This document shows, in pieces, positions 8,676 through 16,870 of a stretch of 64,000 nucleotides of DNA (position 1 is its first letter; each line of letters starts with the position of its first letter). The notes below the pieces were generated by a model that was not told the origin of the DNA, did not search any database, and saw nothing but the letters and a program-made list of their open reading frames with translations. A program made the translations under genes and the position numbers. The DNA is taken from positions 52,540 to 116,539 of the forward strand of contig JALORP010000004.1 of the NCBI GenBank assembly GCA_025458865.1, written 5' to 3'. The DNA is from Steroidobacteraceae bacterium (GTDB lineage Bacteria > Pseudomonadota > Gammaproteobacteria > Steroidobacterales > Steroidobacteraceae).

Positions 8676-9863
8676 CTACTTTCCGGACAGGGCGCGCCCG
8701 ATGCGAAGGTAGGCCTCGCGGAACGGGATGCCTTCCTCCAGCACGAGCCGGTAGGCCTGCTCGGTGGCGTGGATGCCGGGGTCGAGCCGGATGTTCTCGG
8801 GCCTGAATCGCAGCCCCTCGAGCGCCGCCGGCAGGATGTCGAGCGTCTGCAGGCAGAGGTCTATGCCGCGGAACAGCGGCGCCTTGATGAGCTGCAGGTC
8901 GCGGTGGTAGCCGGAGGGCAGCCGCGAGAAGATGCCGAGCGCCTCGACCAGGCAGGCGAGGGCCGTCGCGGAGCGGCCGCGGATCAGCTCGAATACGTCG
9001 GGGTTGCGCTTCTGCGGCATGATGGACGAGCCCGTCGTGAAGGCGTCCGGCAGCGCCACATAGGCGAACTCCTGCGTGTAGAAGAGGATCAGGTCCGAGG
9101 CCATGCGGCCGAGGTCCTGCATGAGCAGCGTCACCTCGAACAGCACGTGCGCCTCGGCCTTGCCTCGCGAGAGCTGCACGGCGGTGACGGGCTCGTGCAC
9201 CTCGGCGAAGCCGAGCTTCTCTCGCGTGAGGCTGCGCGAGACGGGAAGCCCTGGCGTGCCGTAGCCGGCCGCGGAGCCGAGCGGCGATTTGCCGATGCGG
9301 CGGTGGGCGTGGCGCAGTCCGTCGGCGTCGTCGCGCAGCTCGGCGGCGAAGCCCTGCGCCCAGAGAGCCACCGAGCTCGGCATGGCCTGCTGCAGGTGGG
9401 TGTAGCCCGGCAGGGTCACGTCGCCCTGGCGTGCGGCAAGCGCGTCGAGCGCCGCAGCCACGCCCAGCGCGCCTGCGCGAAGCTGCTCGACCGCATCGCG
9501 CAGGTAGAGCCGCAGCGCCGTGAGCACCTGGTCGTTGCGGGAGCGTCCGAGGTGGATGCGCGCGCCGGCGGCCCCGAGGCGCCCGGTCAGCATGGACTCG
9601 ATCGCCGTCTGCCCGTCCTCCTGCTCGAGCGTCACCCGCCACTCGTTGCGCGCGTGGGCGGCTGCAATGTCGCGTAGCGCCGCGACCAGCGCCTTCAGGT
9701 CGCCGTCGGCGAGCAGCCCCGCCGCGTGCAGCATCTCGGCGTGCGCGATCGAGCCCTCGACGTCGTAGCGGACGAGGCGGTCGTCGAGCGCGTGGTCCTC
9801 GCCGGCGGTGTAGGCGAGGACCCGCGCGTCGAGCGGCGCGCCCTTGTCCCACAGTCGGGTCAT
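8676..9863 (-). CDS. argH: Argininosuccinate lyase
   Basis: A 395-residue enzyme that splits argininosuccinate to arginine and fumarate, the last step of arginine synthesis. It belongs to the fumarase/aspartase superfamily: HLGRSRNDQVLTALRL, GYTHLQQAMPSS and the signature GSSIMPQKRNPD are all present. It is 35-60 residues shorter than common ArgH proteins: it stops soon after VPF/IPFREAY, a point where others continue for some 40 residues. The xanthomonad ArgH shows a similar start (LW-x-K-...-D). Its ATG overlaps the argB stop (ATGA), so it is the last gene of the translationally coupled arginine operon. Confidence 0.94.
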   Translation of the reverse strand: MTRLWDKGAPLDARVLAYTAGEDHALDDRLVRYDVEGSIAHAEMLHAAGLLADGDLKALVAALRDIAAAHARNEWRVTLEQEDGQTAIESMLTGRLGAAGARIHLGRSRNDQVLTALRLYLRDAVEQLRAGALGVAAALDALAARQGDVTLPGYTHLQQAMPSSVALWAQGFAAELRDDADGLRHAHRRIGKSPLGSAAGYGTPGLPVSRSLTREKLGFAEVHEPVTAVQLSRGKAEAHVLFEVTLLMQDLGRMASDLILFYTQEFAYVALPDAFTTGSSIMPQKRNPDVFELIRGRSATALACLVEALGIFSRLPSGYHRDLQLIKAPLFRGIDLCLQTLDILPAALEGLRFRPENIRLDPGIHATEQAYRLVLEEGIPFREAYLRIGRALSGK

Positions 9864-10798
9864 GGGCCCATCCCCGCCGGGTTCTGCTCGGCGGGCGTCA
9901 GCGCGCCGATGTCCTCGACGATCAGCGTGCCCGTGCCCTCGTTGGTGAACACCTCCGCGAGGACGCTGTCCGCCGCCTTGTAGGAGATGACGTGCACGCG
10001 GCGCACGCCGCCCCGGATCGCGCCCTCGATCGCCGTGGCCTTGGGCAGCATGCCGTCCGCGAAGCTGCCGGCCGCCTCGAGGCGCTTGAGCCCCCCGAGG
10101 TCCGTGTAAGAGACGAGCGAGCCAGGGTCGCGCACGTCCTCGAGGATGCCCGGGGCGCCGGTGCAAAGGATCAGCTTCTCGGCGCCGAGCGCTGCACCGA
10201 GGCGCGCGGCCACGGTGTCGGCGTTGATGTTGAGCACGCAGCCGTCGTCGTCCGCGGACAGCGGGCTCACGACGGGCATCAGGCCTGCCTCGAGCTGTCG
10301 GGTGATGACGCTCGGGTCCACCGCCAGCACGTCGCCGACGAAGCCGTAATCGACCGACTCGCCGTCCACGTCCACCGGGGGGCGGCGGCGGGCGCGGATG
10401 AGGCCGGCGTCCACGCCCGAGATGCCGATGGCGTCCACGCCCAGCTGGCGGCAGATCGCGAGGATGCGCGTGTTGAGCAGGCCGTTGAGCACCATCGTGG
10501 TGACGTCGATGCTCCTCGCGTCGGTCACGCGCCGGCCCTTCACCATGCGCGGTTCGATGCCGAGGGATCGCTGCATCTGGTCGAGCTGCGGGCCGCCGCC
10601 GTGCACGAGCACGACCTTGATCCCGAGGTTGTGCAGTATGCCGATCTGCTGGATCAGCGAGTGCGTGCCGACCGGGTCGGAAAACACAGCGCCGCCGGCC
10701 TTGATCACGAACACCTTGCCCTTGTAGAGCCGCACGTAGGGCGCGGCGCCGCGCAGGGCGCGCACGGTGGCGGAAGGGTCGCTGCGGTGGGTCACCAT
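9860..10798 (-). CDS. argB: Acetylglutamate kinase
   Basis: A 312-residue amino acid kinase that phosphorylates N-acetylglutamate, the second step of arginine synthesis. FVIKAGGAVF and LVHGGGPQLDQM (phosphate and substrate loops), LNINADTVAA and KLILCTGAPGILED are visible. It is a plain kinase: no C-terminal GNAT synthase domain follows, unlike the fused ArgAB of Xanthomonas. Extra N-terminal residues (about 25) precede the core. GAGGAA lies upstream of ATG 10798. It is separated from the carbamoyltransferase gene by 35 bases and overlaps argH by ATGA. Confidence 0.94.
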   Translation of the reverse strand: MVTHRSDPSATVRALRGAAPYVRLYKGKVFVIKAGGAVFSDPVGTHSLIQQIGILHNLGIKVVLVHGGGPQLDQMQRSLGIEPRMVKGRRVTDARSIDVTTMVLNGLLNTRILAICRQLGVDAIGISGVDAGLIRARRRPPVDVDGESVDYGFVGDVLAVDPSVITRQLEAGLMPVVSPLSADDDGCVLNINADTVAARLGAALGAEKLILCTGAPGILEDVRDPGSLVSYTDLGGLKRLEAAGSFADGMLPKATAIEGAIRGGVRRVHVISYKAADSVLAEVFTNEGTGTLIVEDIGALTPAEQNPAGMGP

Positions 10799-10833
10799 CT
10801 CTTCGGTTCCTCTGTCGTGGGCGGGCGGCCGGG

Positions 10834-11832
10834 TCAGCGTGCGAGCAGGCGGTGCAGCACGGCCATCTGCACCACCATCCGGTTGTGGGCCTCGCGCAGC
10901 ACCACGCTGCGCGGACCGTCGAGCACCTCGTCGGCGACTGCCACGTTGCGCCGCACCGGCAGGCAGTGCATGAACCTGCAGCCGGGCGCCGCGCGCGAGA
11001 ACCACTCCTCGCGGACGGTCCAGTCGGCGAGCCCGCGGCGCAGTGCCGCGTCGGCCTCGGCCTCGCCGTAGTGGCGCGGCGAACCCCACTCCTTGGCGTA
11101 CAGCACCTGCGCGCCGGCGAGCGCTTGCGAACGGTCGTCGGTCTCGGCGATGGAGCCGCCCGAGGCGGCGGCCGCCCGCCGGGCCTTGTCCATGAGCTCC
11201 GGCGGCAGCGCATAGCCGTCCGGGCGCAGCACCACCACGTCCATGCCGCGGTGGGCGGCCATGTGCAGCGTCGCCGCGGGCACCGCGAGCGGCAGCGCGC
11301 GCGGGTGGTTCACCCAGCTCAGCACGAACTTGCCGCGGCGGGGCACCGAGAGGTCGTCGAGCGTCTTCCAGTCGGCGAGCGCCTGGCAAGGATGGTTCAT
11401 CGCCGACTCGAGGTTGACCAGCGGCTTGTCGCACAGCGCCGCCATCGCGGAGAACGTTTCCTCCGCGAGGTCGGCCGCGAGGTCACGGCCGTCGGCGAAG
11501 GCGCGGATGCCGAGCGCATCGCAGTAGGAGGCGAGGACCGGGATGCCTTCGCGGATGTGCTCGGCGCAGTCGCCGTCCATGCGAACCCCGGTGCGGGTCT
11601 CGAGCTTCCAGGTGCCGTTTCCGGGGGTGACGACGAAGGAACGGCCTCCGAGGCGCGCCATGCCCGCCTGGAAGGAGGACAGGGTGCGCAGAGAGGGATT
11701 GAAGAACAGCAGCCCCAGCACCTTCCCAGCGAGTGCTTCCGGCTCCGGATGGTCCTGCAGGCGTTGCGCGAGCGCGAGCAGGTCCACCACCTCCTCGCGG
11801 GACAGGTCGGCGAGGTCGAGGAAGCGGTTCAT
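10834..11832 (-). CDS. argF: N-acylornithine-type carbamoyltransferase (AOTC/SOTC family)
   Basis: A 332-residue transcarbamylase closer to the N-acetylornithine (Xanthomonas) and N-succinylornithine (Bacteroides) enzymes than to ornithine carbamoyltransferase: GTWKLETRTGVRMDGD, HPCQ (147-150) and HCLPVRRN are shared with those. In the carbamoyl-phosphate loop the usual S-x-R-T-R is S47-L-R-T-L51, so its second arginine is lost. In the specificity motif MDGD-x-(E or P)-E-H, the decisive residue is A90, neither the Glu of the acetyl enzyme nor the Pro of the succinyl enzyme. It most likely carbamoylates an N-acylated ornithine. Which acyl group cannot be read from the sequence. ATGA overlap with argD. 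Confidence 0.88.
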   Translation of the reverse strand: MNRFLDLADLSREEVVDLLALAQRLQDHPEPEALAGKVLGLLFFNPSLRTLSSFQAGMARLGGRSFVVTPGNGTWKLETRTGVRMDGDCAEHIREGIPVLASYCDALGIRAFADGRDLAADLAEETFSAMAALCDKPLVNLESAMNHPCQALADWKTLDDLSVPRRGKFVLSWVNHPRALPLAVPAATLHMAAHRGMDVVVLRPDGYALPPELMDKARRAAAASGGSIAETDDRSQALAGAQVLYAKEWGSPRHYGEAEADAALRRGLADWTVREEWFSRAAPGCRFMHCLPVRRNVAVADEVLDGPRSVVLREAHNRMVVQMAVLHRLLAR

Positions 11833-13001
11833 GCGGGCAGCTCCGCAAGCGCCGCCGCGAGCAGGTCCACGTGTTCCTCCCGGAGCGTGAAGGGCGGCAG
11901 GAGGCGCAGGATGGAGGGGTCGCCGCTGGTGCCGGTCAGGATGTCGCGCTCGAGCAGCGCGGCCTGCACCTGCTTCGCCGGCACGCGCGTGCGAAGGCCG
12001 AGCAGGAATCCCTCGCCCTGGATGCCCGTGACCGGGCCGACGATGCAGCGCTCGCGCACCCGCTCCGACACGCGCCGGACGTTCTCCAGCAGGCCGTCCT
12101 GGCGGATCGCGTCGATCACGGCCTCGACGACGGCGCAGGCGAGCGGGCCGCCGCCGAAAGTGGTGCCGAGGTCGTTCATCCTGAGGTGCGCCGCGACGTG
12201 CGGCGCCATCAGCAGGGCGCCGACGGGGAAGCCCGCGCCGAGCGCCTTCGCGGTGGTCAGCATGTCGGGCACGACGCCGTAGAGGTTGGCCGCGAACGGG
12301 TGGCCGGTGCGGCCCACGCCGCACTGCACCTCGTCGAAGATGAGCAGGGCGCAGGTCTCGTCGCAGCGCCGGCGGATCGCGGAGAGGTACTCGGCACCCA
12401 TGTCGAAGGCGCCGCCGACGCCCTGCACGGGTTCGACGATCACCGCCGCGGTGTCGGTCGTGATGGCGCCGGCGAGCGCGGCGGCATCGCGGCGCGGCAC
12501 GAAGGTGACGTCGAAGGGCGTGCGCGGGTAGCCGTACCAGGCGGCGGAGCCGTGGGTGACGGCGGCAGCCGCGGCCGTGCGGCCGTGGAAGGCGCCCTCG
12601 ACGGCGACCACATGGCCGCGGCCGGTGATGCGGCAGGCGGTTCGCAGGGCGTTCTCGTTGGCCTCGGCGCCGCTGTTGACGAAAAAGACGGTGTCGAGCG
12701 GCAGGGCTGAGAACTCGACCAGCTTGCGCGCGGCGCGCCGGCGCACCTCCATGGGCACCGCGTTGCTCTGGAACGCAACCTCGCGGGCCTGGCGCTCCAG
12801 CGCTGCGAGCCAGCGCGGGTGGCCGTAGCCCAGCGCCGCGACCGCATGCCCGCCGTACAGGTCGAGGATGCTGCGTCCGTCCGGCGTGTGCAGCCAGACA
12901 TCGCGCCCGTCCACGACCTCGATCGGATACTGGGCGAACACCTGCGCCAGGTGGTCGCGGGCGGGTGCCGGCAGGGGGGCCAGGGCGGCCGCGGTCGGCA
13001 T
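11829..13001 (-). CDS. argD: Acetylornithine aminotransferase family protein
   Basis: A 390-residue class III pyridoxal-phosphate aminotransferase. In this operon it should convert N-acetylglutamate semialdehyde to N-acetylornithine. FFVNSGAEANENALR (phosphate loop), FHGRT, LIFDEVQCGVGRTG and the lysine-containing TTAKALGAGFPVG are visible. The ATG at 13001 is preferred over the one at 13007 because AAGGAG then sits 6 bases upstream. It begins 11 bases after the argC stop and its own stop overlaps the next ATG. The related succinylornithine and 4-aminobutyrate aminotransferases have similar motifs, but context settles the role. Confidence 0.92.
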   Translation of the reverse strand: MPTAAALAPLPAPARDHLAQVFAQYPIEVVDGRDVWLHTPDGRSILDLYGGHAVAALGYGHPRWLAALERQAREVAFQSNAVPMEVRRRAARKLVEFSALPLDTVFFVNSGAEANENALRTACRITGRGHVVAVEGAFHGRTAAAAAVTHGSAAWYGYPRTPFDVTFVPRRDAAALAGAITTDTAAVIVEPVQGVGGAFDMGAEYLSAIRRRCDETCALLIFDEVQCGVGRTGHPFAANLYGVVPDMLTTAKALGAGFPVGALLMAPHVAAHLRMNDLGTTFGGGPLACAVVEAVIDAIRQDGLLENVRRVSERVRERCIVGPVTGIQGEGFLLGLRTRVPAKQVQAALLERDILTGTSGDPSILRLLPPFTLREEHVDLLAAALAELPA

Positions 13002-13012
13002 CTTCATCTCCT

Positions 13013-14074
13013 TCAGGTCCAGCCCGGCGCGGGTGCGGTGAGACCCTCGGCCTCGTCGAAGCCGAGCAGGCGGTTCATCCACTGGATCGCGCCGCCGGCC
13101 GCGCCCTTGACGAGGTTGTCCACGACGGACATCACGGCGACGCTTCGGCCATCGCAGGCGGCCGAGAGGCGGGCGTAGTTGCTGGTCACCACGTCCTTGA
13201 TGCGCGGCGGCGCGTCGAGCACCTGCACGAACGGGCCGCCGGCGTAGAACTCCGCGAGCGCGGCGCGCACTTCCTCGCCGCTCATGGGGCGCGCGAGCCG
13301 CGCCTGCACGGTGGCGTGGATGCCGCGCGTGAACGGACCCGAGTGCGGCACGAAGGCGATGTGCGCGTCGGTGCCGGAGGCCGCGCGTGCGAGCGCGGCG
13401 ATCTCCGGGGCATGCCGGTGGGCGAGGGCGCCGTAGGCGTAGAGGTCCGAGTGCCGCTGCGGGTGGTGCGTGCCCGCCGTCGGCGAGCGTCCGGAACCGG
13501 TGCTGCCGGTGACCGCAGAAACGAACAGCTCCGGCTCGACGAGCCCGAGCCTGAGAAGCGGCACCACCGCGAGCAGCGTGGCCGTGCTGAAGCAGCCCGG
13601 GTGGGCCACGTGCGGCGTCGGCGCCTTCCCGAGGTGCTCCGGCACCGCGCAGCTGAACTCGCCGAGGCGCGCGGGCGCGCCATGCGGGTGCTTGTAGACC
13701 CGCGCGTACTCGGCCGCGTCGGAGAAGCGGTAGTCGGCGGAGATGTCCACCACGGTGGGTCTCGTGCCGGCGGCGGCCGCGTGCGTGAGCAGCGAGTCGA
13801 TCAGCTGCGCGGAGACACCGTGCGGGGCGGCCGCCAGCACCGCCGTGCGCGGCTCGGCGGCGATGAGCGCCAGCACTTCGTCGTGCGAGGCGAACCGCAG
13901 GCCGCGGAGCGCGGCCGCGAGGTGCGGGAAGGCGCTCGCCACCGGAGCGCCCGGCTGGCTGTCCGAGGCGACCGCCGCGAGGGCGAGGCGCGGGTGGCCA
14001 GCGAGCAGCCGGAGCAGCTCGCCGGCGACGTAGCCGGTGCCGCCCAGCACGATCGCGGGGATGGGCGCGCTCAT
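13013..14074 (-). CDS. argC: N-acetyl-gamma-glutamyl-phosphate reductase
   Basis: A 353-residue NADPH-dependent reductase making N-acetylglutamate semialdehyde. The Rossmann start (VLGGTGYVAGELLRLLAGHP), the catalytic C161 in HPGCFSTA, GSTGSGRSPTAGTHHP and VPHSGPFTRGIHAT are visible. Length is normal for the family. Its ATG overlaps the stop of the upstream P-loop gene (ATGA), indicating tight translational coupling between the two. Confidence 0.94.
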   Translation of the reverse strand: MSAPIPAIVLGGTGYVAGELLRLLAGHPRLALAAVASDSQPGAPVASAFPHLAAALRGLRFASHDEVLALIAAEPRTAVLAAAPHGVSAQLIDSLLTHAAAAGTRPTVVDISADYRFSDAAEYARVYKHPHGAPARLGEFSCAVPEHLGKAPTPHVAHPGCFSTATLLAVVPLLRLGLVEPELFVSAVTGSTGSGRSPTAGTHHPQRHSDLYAYGALAHRHAPEIAALARAASGTDAHIAFVPHSGPFTRGIHATVQARLARPMSGEEVRAALAEFYAGGPFVQVLDAPPRIKDVVTSNYARLSAACDGRSVAVMSVVDNLVKGAAGGAIQWMNRLLGFDEAEGLTAPAPGWT

Positions 14075-15153
14075 TCCGGCGCTTCCGCGCCGCGGGCCGC
14101 CGCGTCGAGGCCGGTGGCCGCGATCAGGCAGTCACCGAGGTCCGCGCCGGCGGTCATCGCGTTGAAGGCCGGGACGCCCATCTGCTCGCGGATGATGTCG
14201 ACGCCGACGGCGTTGTCGGTCGCCGGCCCCGTGACGGCGGCCGGCTCGATGCCGAAGCGCTCGCGCAGCAGCTTGACGCCGCCCCAGGCGGCAACGGGGT
14301 CGTTCGCCGACAGCACCACCGCGGTGAGCGACTTGCGGATGTCCTCGGCGGCCAGGATGGACTCGACGCCGTAGGCGCCGAGGATGCCGTCGCCGAGCTC
14401 GAAGACGATCACGTCCGGCTTGCCCGCCGCCATCTCGGTCATCATGGTGCGCGTCAGCGCCGGCCCCGAGGCCGCGGTCGTGGTCACGATGCCGAGGTCG
14501 GTGAAGATCATCGAGCGCCGCGCGCCGGAGTCCTCCATGGCGAGGATGTCGCGCCGCAGTGAGACGCCGGTGGCCTTGAAGACGTCCACGGTCAGGCCGC
14601 GGTGGCGCATGCGCGCCACGATCGCGCAGGCGGCGGCGGTCTTGCCGGCCTCCATGCAGGTGCCCGCCAGGGCGATCACCGGCACGCCGCGGGTGTCGAG
14701 CGCCGCCTCCGGGTCGAGCTTGCGCATGCCGACGCGCGCCGGCACGCCGATGCGCTCGCCGAGGAACGGGAAGCGCAGCACGACGCCGAGCACCCTGCAG
14801 TCGAAGGGCCGGCCACGTTCGGGGTTGGCCGAGTCGCAGATGCCGAGCACGCCGCCGATGTTGAGCATCTGGATGACGTCGCCCGGCTGCAGCGACGGCG
14901 GCAGGTGCCCCGAGTAGCCGAACAGCGCGCGGCGGTGGCCGAGGGCGCCGACCACGACGTCGCCGCGCGAGACCTTGGCCATGCGGCCGCTGGTGAGTTC
15001 GAGCGTGTTGTAGGTGGACTTGTTGGTGAGGACCTCCACCGCCACCACGACGCCCTCCTCGCAGGGGATGTCGGTGGAGATGCGCAGCTCGTGCGACAGT
15101 CCGCAGGCCTGCGTGACCGAGGCGAGCTTGTCGACGATGATCGTCCGCATCAT
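14071..15153 (-). CDS. DUF1611/DgcN-like P-loop protein within the arginine operon
   Basis: A 360-residue protein. Residues 1-155 form a mostly beta N-terminal region (GDVVVGALGHRRALFGYSGH; MLNIGGVLGICDSANPERG). Residues 158-345 form a P-loop domain. The nucleotide loop is G164-T-C-M-E-A-G170-K-T. RGLTVDVFKATG (185-196) and DVIVFELGDGILGAYG (247-262) parallel the RG..(A)DFRATG and DVIEGQGSL segments that I recall for DUF1611 proteins. DgcN, a DUF1611 member, has been reported to N-acetylate D-glutamate. The gene overlaps both argG and argC by ATGA, and no argA or argJ is in the operon. I therefore infer a possible N-acetylglutamate synthase role, which is unproven. GGAGGTG precedes ATG 15153; an ATG at 15150 is also possible. 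Confidence 0.7.
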   Translation of the reverse strand: MMRTIIVDKLASVTQACGLSHELRISTDIPCEEGVVVAVEVLTNKSTYNTLELTSGRMAKVSRGDVVVGALGHRRALFGYSGHLPPSLQPGDVIQMLNIGGVLGICDSANPERGRPFDCRVLGVVLRFPFLGERIGVPARVGMRKLDPEAALDTRGVPVIALAGTCMEAGKTAAACAIVARMRHRGLTVDVFKATGVSLRRDILAMEDSGARRSMIFTDLGIVTTTAASGPALTRTMMTEMAAGKPDVIVFELGDGILGAYGVESILAAEDIRKSLTAVVLSANDPVAAWGGVKLLRERFGIEPAAVTGPATDNAVGVDIIREQMGVPAFNAMTAGADLGDCLIAATGLDAAARGAEAPE

Positions 15154-16376
15154 GGGGCACCTCCGCCGCCGGCGCGCGCCCAGAACATGCAGGGCAGCGC
15201 GACCATCTTCGAGAAGCCGAGCGCGTCCTGCGGCGTCCACTCGCCGGCCGACTCGCCGTAGACGCCCTTGGAGGCCTTCATCAGCGAGTGCGGCGAATCC
15301 ACGCCCTCGATGAAGACGCTGCCCGGCCGCAGCAGCACGGTGACCGTTCCGGTGACACGCTGCTGGGAGGAGGCGAACAGCGCCTCGATGTCGCGGCAGA
15401 CCGGGTCGAGGTGCTGGCCCTCGTGCACGAGGTCGCCGTAAGGCCCGGCCAGGGTCTCCTTGATGCGCTGCTGGCGCGCCGTGAGCGTGAGCTTCTCGAG
15501 CTCGCGGTGCGCCGAGAGCAGGATCTCGGCCGCGGGCGCCTCGAAGGCCACGCGGCCCTTGGTGCCGATGATGGTGTCCCCGAGGTGGATGCCGCGGCCG
15601 ATGCCGAAGGGCGCGCCGATCGTCTCGAGCCGCTCGATGACGGCGACGGGGTCCAGCGCCTCGCCGTCCACCGTGCAGGGAACGCCGCGCTCGAAGCCGA
15701 CGGCGTGGCGCTCGGCCGCGCGCGGCTTCGTGAACGCCTCCGCCGAAAGCACCCAGGCGTGCTCGGGGATGCTGCCCGTGGAGGTCAGCGTCTCGGTGCC
15801 GCCGATGGTGACGCCCCAGAGGCCGCGGTTGACGGAGTAGGCGGCGCCGAAAGGCGGCACCGGCAGGCCGCGGTCCTGCAGGAACTTGAGCTGCTCCGGG
15901 CGCTTGAAATGCCGGTCGCGCACGGGCGCGAGCGCCTCGAGGCCCGGCGCGAGGGTGCGCAGCGCCACCTCGAAGCGGACCTGGTCGTTACCGGCGGCGG
16001 TGCAGCCGTGCGCCACCGTCGTCGTGCCGAGGCGCCTCGCCTCCGTGGCGAGGGTCTGCGCCTGGATCGACCGCTCCGCGCCGACGCAAAGGGGGTACAG
16101 CTGGCCGCGGCGGACGTTGCCCATCACCAGGAACTTGAGCACCTGGTCGAAATAGGCTCGCCGCGCGTCCACCAACCGGTGGCCCACGGCGCCGAGCGCC
16201 TTCGAGCGCTCCTCCAGCACCTTCGCGGCCGCTGCGTCGATGCCGCCGGTGTCCACCGTCAGCGTCACGACCGGCCGGCCGTAGGTCTCCCTGAGCCAGG
16301 GCACCAGGAAAGAGGTGTCGAGGCCGCCGGAAAATGCGAGGAGGATGGGCGAGGCCGCCCCTTCTGTGTTCGTCAT
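15150..16376 (-). CDS. argG: Argininosuccinate synthase
   Basis: A 408-residue ATP-pyrophosphatase-family enzyme joining citrulline and aspartate. The nucleotide loop AFSGGLDTS near residue 15, YPLCVGAERSIQAQ, AHGCTAAGNDQVRFE and GTKGRVAFEAPAAE are visible. Length is normal. It is the first biosynthetic gene after argR (10-base gap) and overlaps the P-loop gene by ATGA. If the pathway runs through acylcitrulline, as the carbamoyltransferase suggests, a deacylase (ArgE type) must act before this enzyme; none is visible in the window. Confidence 0.95.
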   Translation of the reverse strand: MTNTEGAASPILLAFSGGLDTSFLVPWLRETYGRPVVTLTVDTGGIDAAAAKVLEERSKALGAVGHRLVDARRAYFDQVLKFLVMGNVRRGQLYPLCVGAERSIQAQTLATEARRLGTTTVAHGCTAAGNDQVRFEVALRTLAPGLEALAPVRDRHFKRPEQLKFLQDRGLPVPPFGAAYSVNRGLWGVTIGGTETLTSTGSIPEHAWVLSAEAFTKPRAAERHAVGFERGVPCTVDGEALDPVAVIERLETIGAPFGIGRGIHLGDTIIGTKGRVAFEAPAAEILLSAHRELEKLTLTARQQRIKETLAGPYGDLVHEGQHLDPVCRDIEALFASSQQRVTGTVTVLLRPGSVFIEGVDSPHSLMKASKGVYGESAGEWTPQDALGFSKMVALPCMFWARAGGGGAP

Positions 16377-16386
16377 GGCGTGGGTC

Positions 16387-16845
16387 TCAGGCTCGGAAGA
16401 GGTCGCGCAGGCGGGAAACCACGGTGCGCTGCGCGCGCGCGCCGTCGGTGGCGACGAAGATGGTGTCGTCGCCGGAAATCGTGCCGACCACTTCGGGCCA
16501 GCCCGCCCGGTCGATCACGATCGCCACGCCCTGGGCCGCACCGGCGGTGGTTCGCACCACCGTCAGGCAGTCGCCGGCGGTGCGGATGTCGCGGACGAAG
16601 GCCGCGACCGCGGCGAAGCTGGCTGACGCCGGCGCCGGCTCGTCCGGCATTACGTAGCGGTCGCCCCGCTTGGCGACGCCCAGTTCGCGCAGGTCGCGGC
16701 TCACGCTCGACTGCGTCGCGGGGTGCCCCGCGCGCTCGAGCAGGCGCACGAGATCGGCCTGCCGGCGCACGGACGCCTGGCGCAGGATCTGCGCCAGCGC
16801 CTCGCGCCGCGCGGCGGTCTCGCTGTGGTCGTGGCCGGTGGTCAT
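16387..16845 (-). CDS. argR: Arginine repressor
   Basis: A 152-residue ArgR/AhrC-type regulator. The N-terminal winged helix includes the recognition segment ATQSSVSRDLRELGVAK (about 43-59). The C-terminal hexamerisation and arginine-binding domain has GTISGDDTIFVA. With arginine bound, such proteins repress arginine synthesis genes. ATG 16845 gives the expected start; an upstream in-frame TTG (16869) lies inside an ARG box and is rejected. As first gene of the operon behind two ARG boxes, it should repress itself and all seven downstream genes. Confidence 0.93.
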   Translation of the reverse strand: MTTGHDHSETAARREALAQILRQASVRRQADLVRLLERAGHPATQSSVSRDLRELGVAKRGDRYVMPDEPAPASASFAAVAAFVRDIRTAGDCLTVVRTTAGAAQGVAIVIDRAGWPEVVGTISGDDTIFVATDGARAQRTVVSRLRDLFRA

Positions 16846-16852
16846 GGGAAGC

Positions 16853-16870
16853 TCTGCATAAACTTGCAAA
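16853..16870 (-). promoter_or_regulatory. ARG box 2 (promoter-distal)
   Basis: The core TGCATAAACTTGCA at 16855-16868 fits the ArgR operator pattern TG-x-AT-wwww-AT-x-CA with one mismatch. Its centre lies 21 bases from that of the neighbouring box, which makes two 18-base boxes with a 3-base gap, the classic spacing for one ArgR hexamer. It sits just downstream of the -10 element, over the likely start of transcription. Confidence 0.8.

Noticed and set aside
16846..16869. TTG start that would extend ArgR by eight residues
   Set aside because: It lies inside the second ARG box and adds residues not typical of ArgR; ATG 16845 fits the family.
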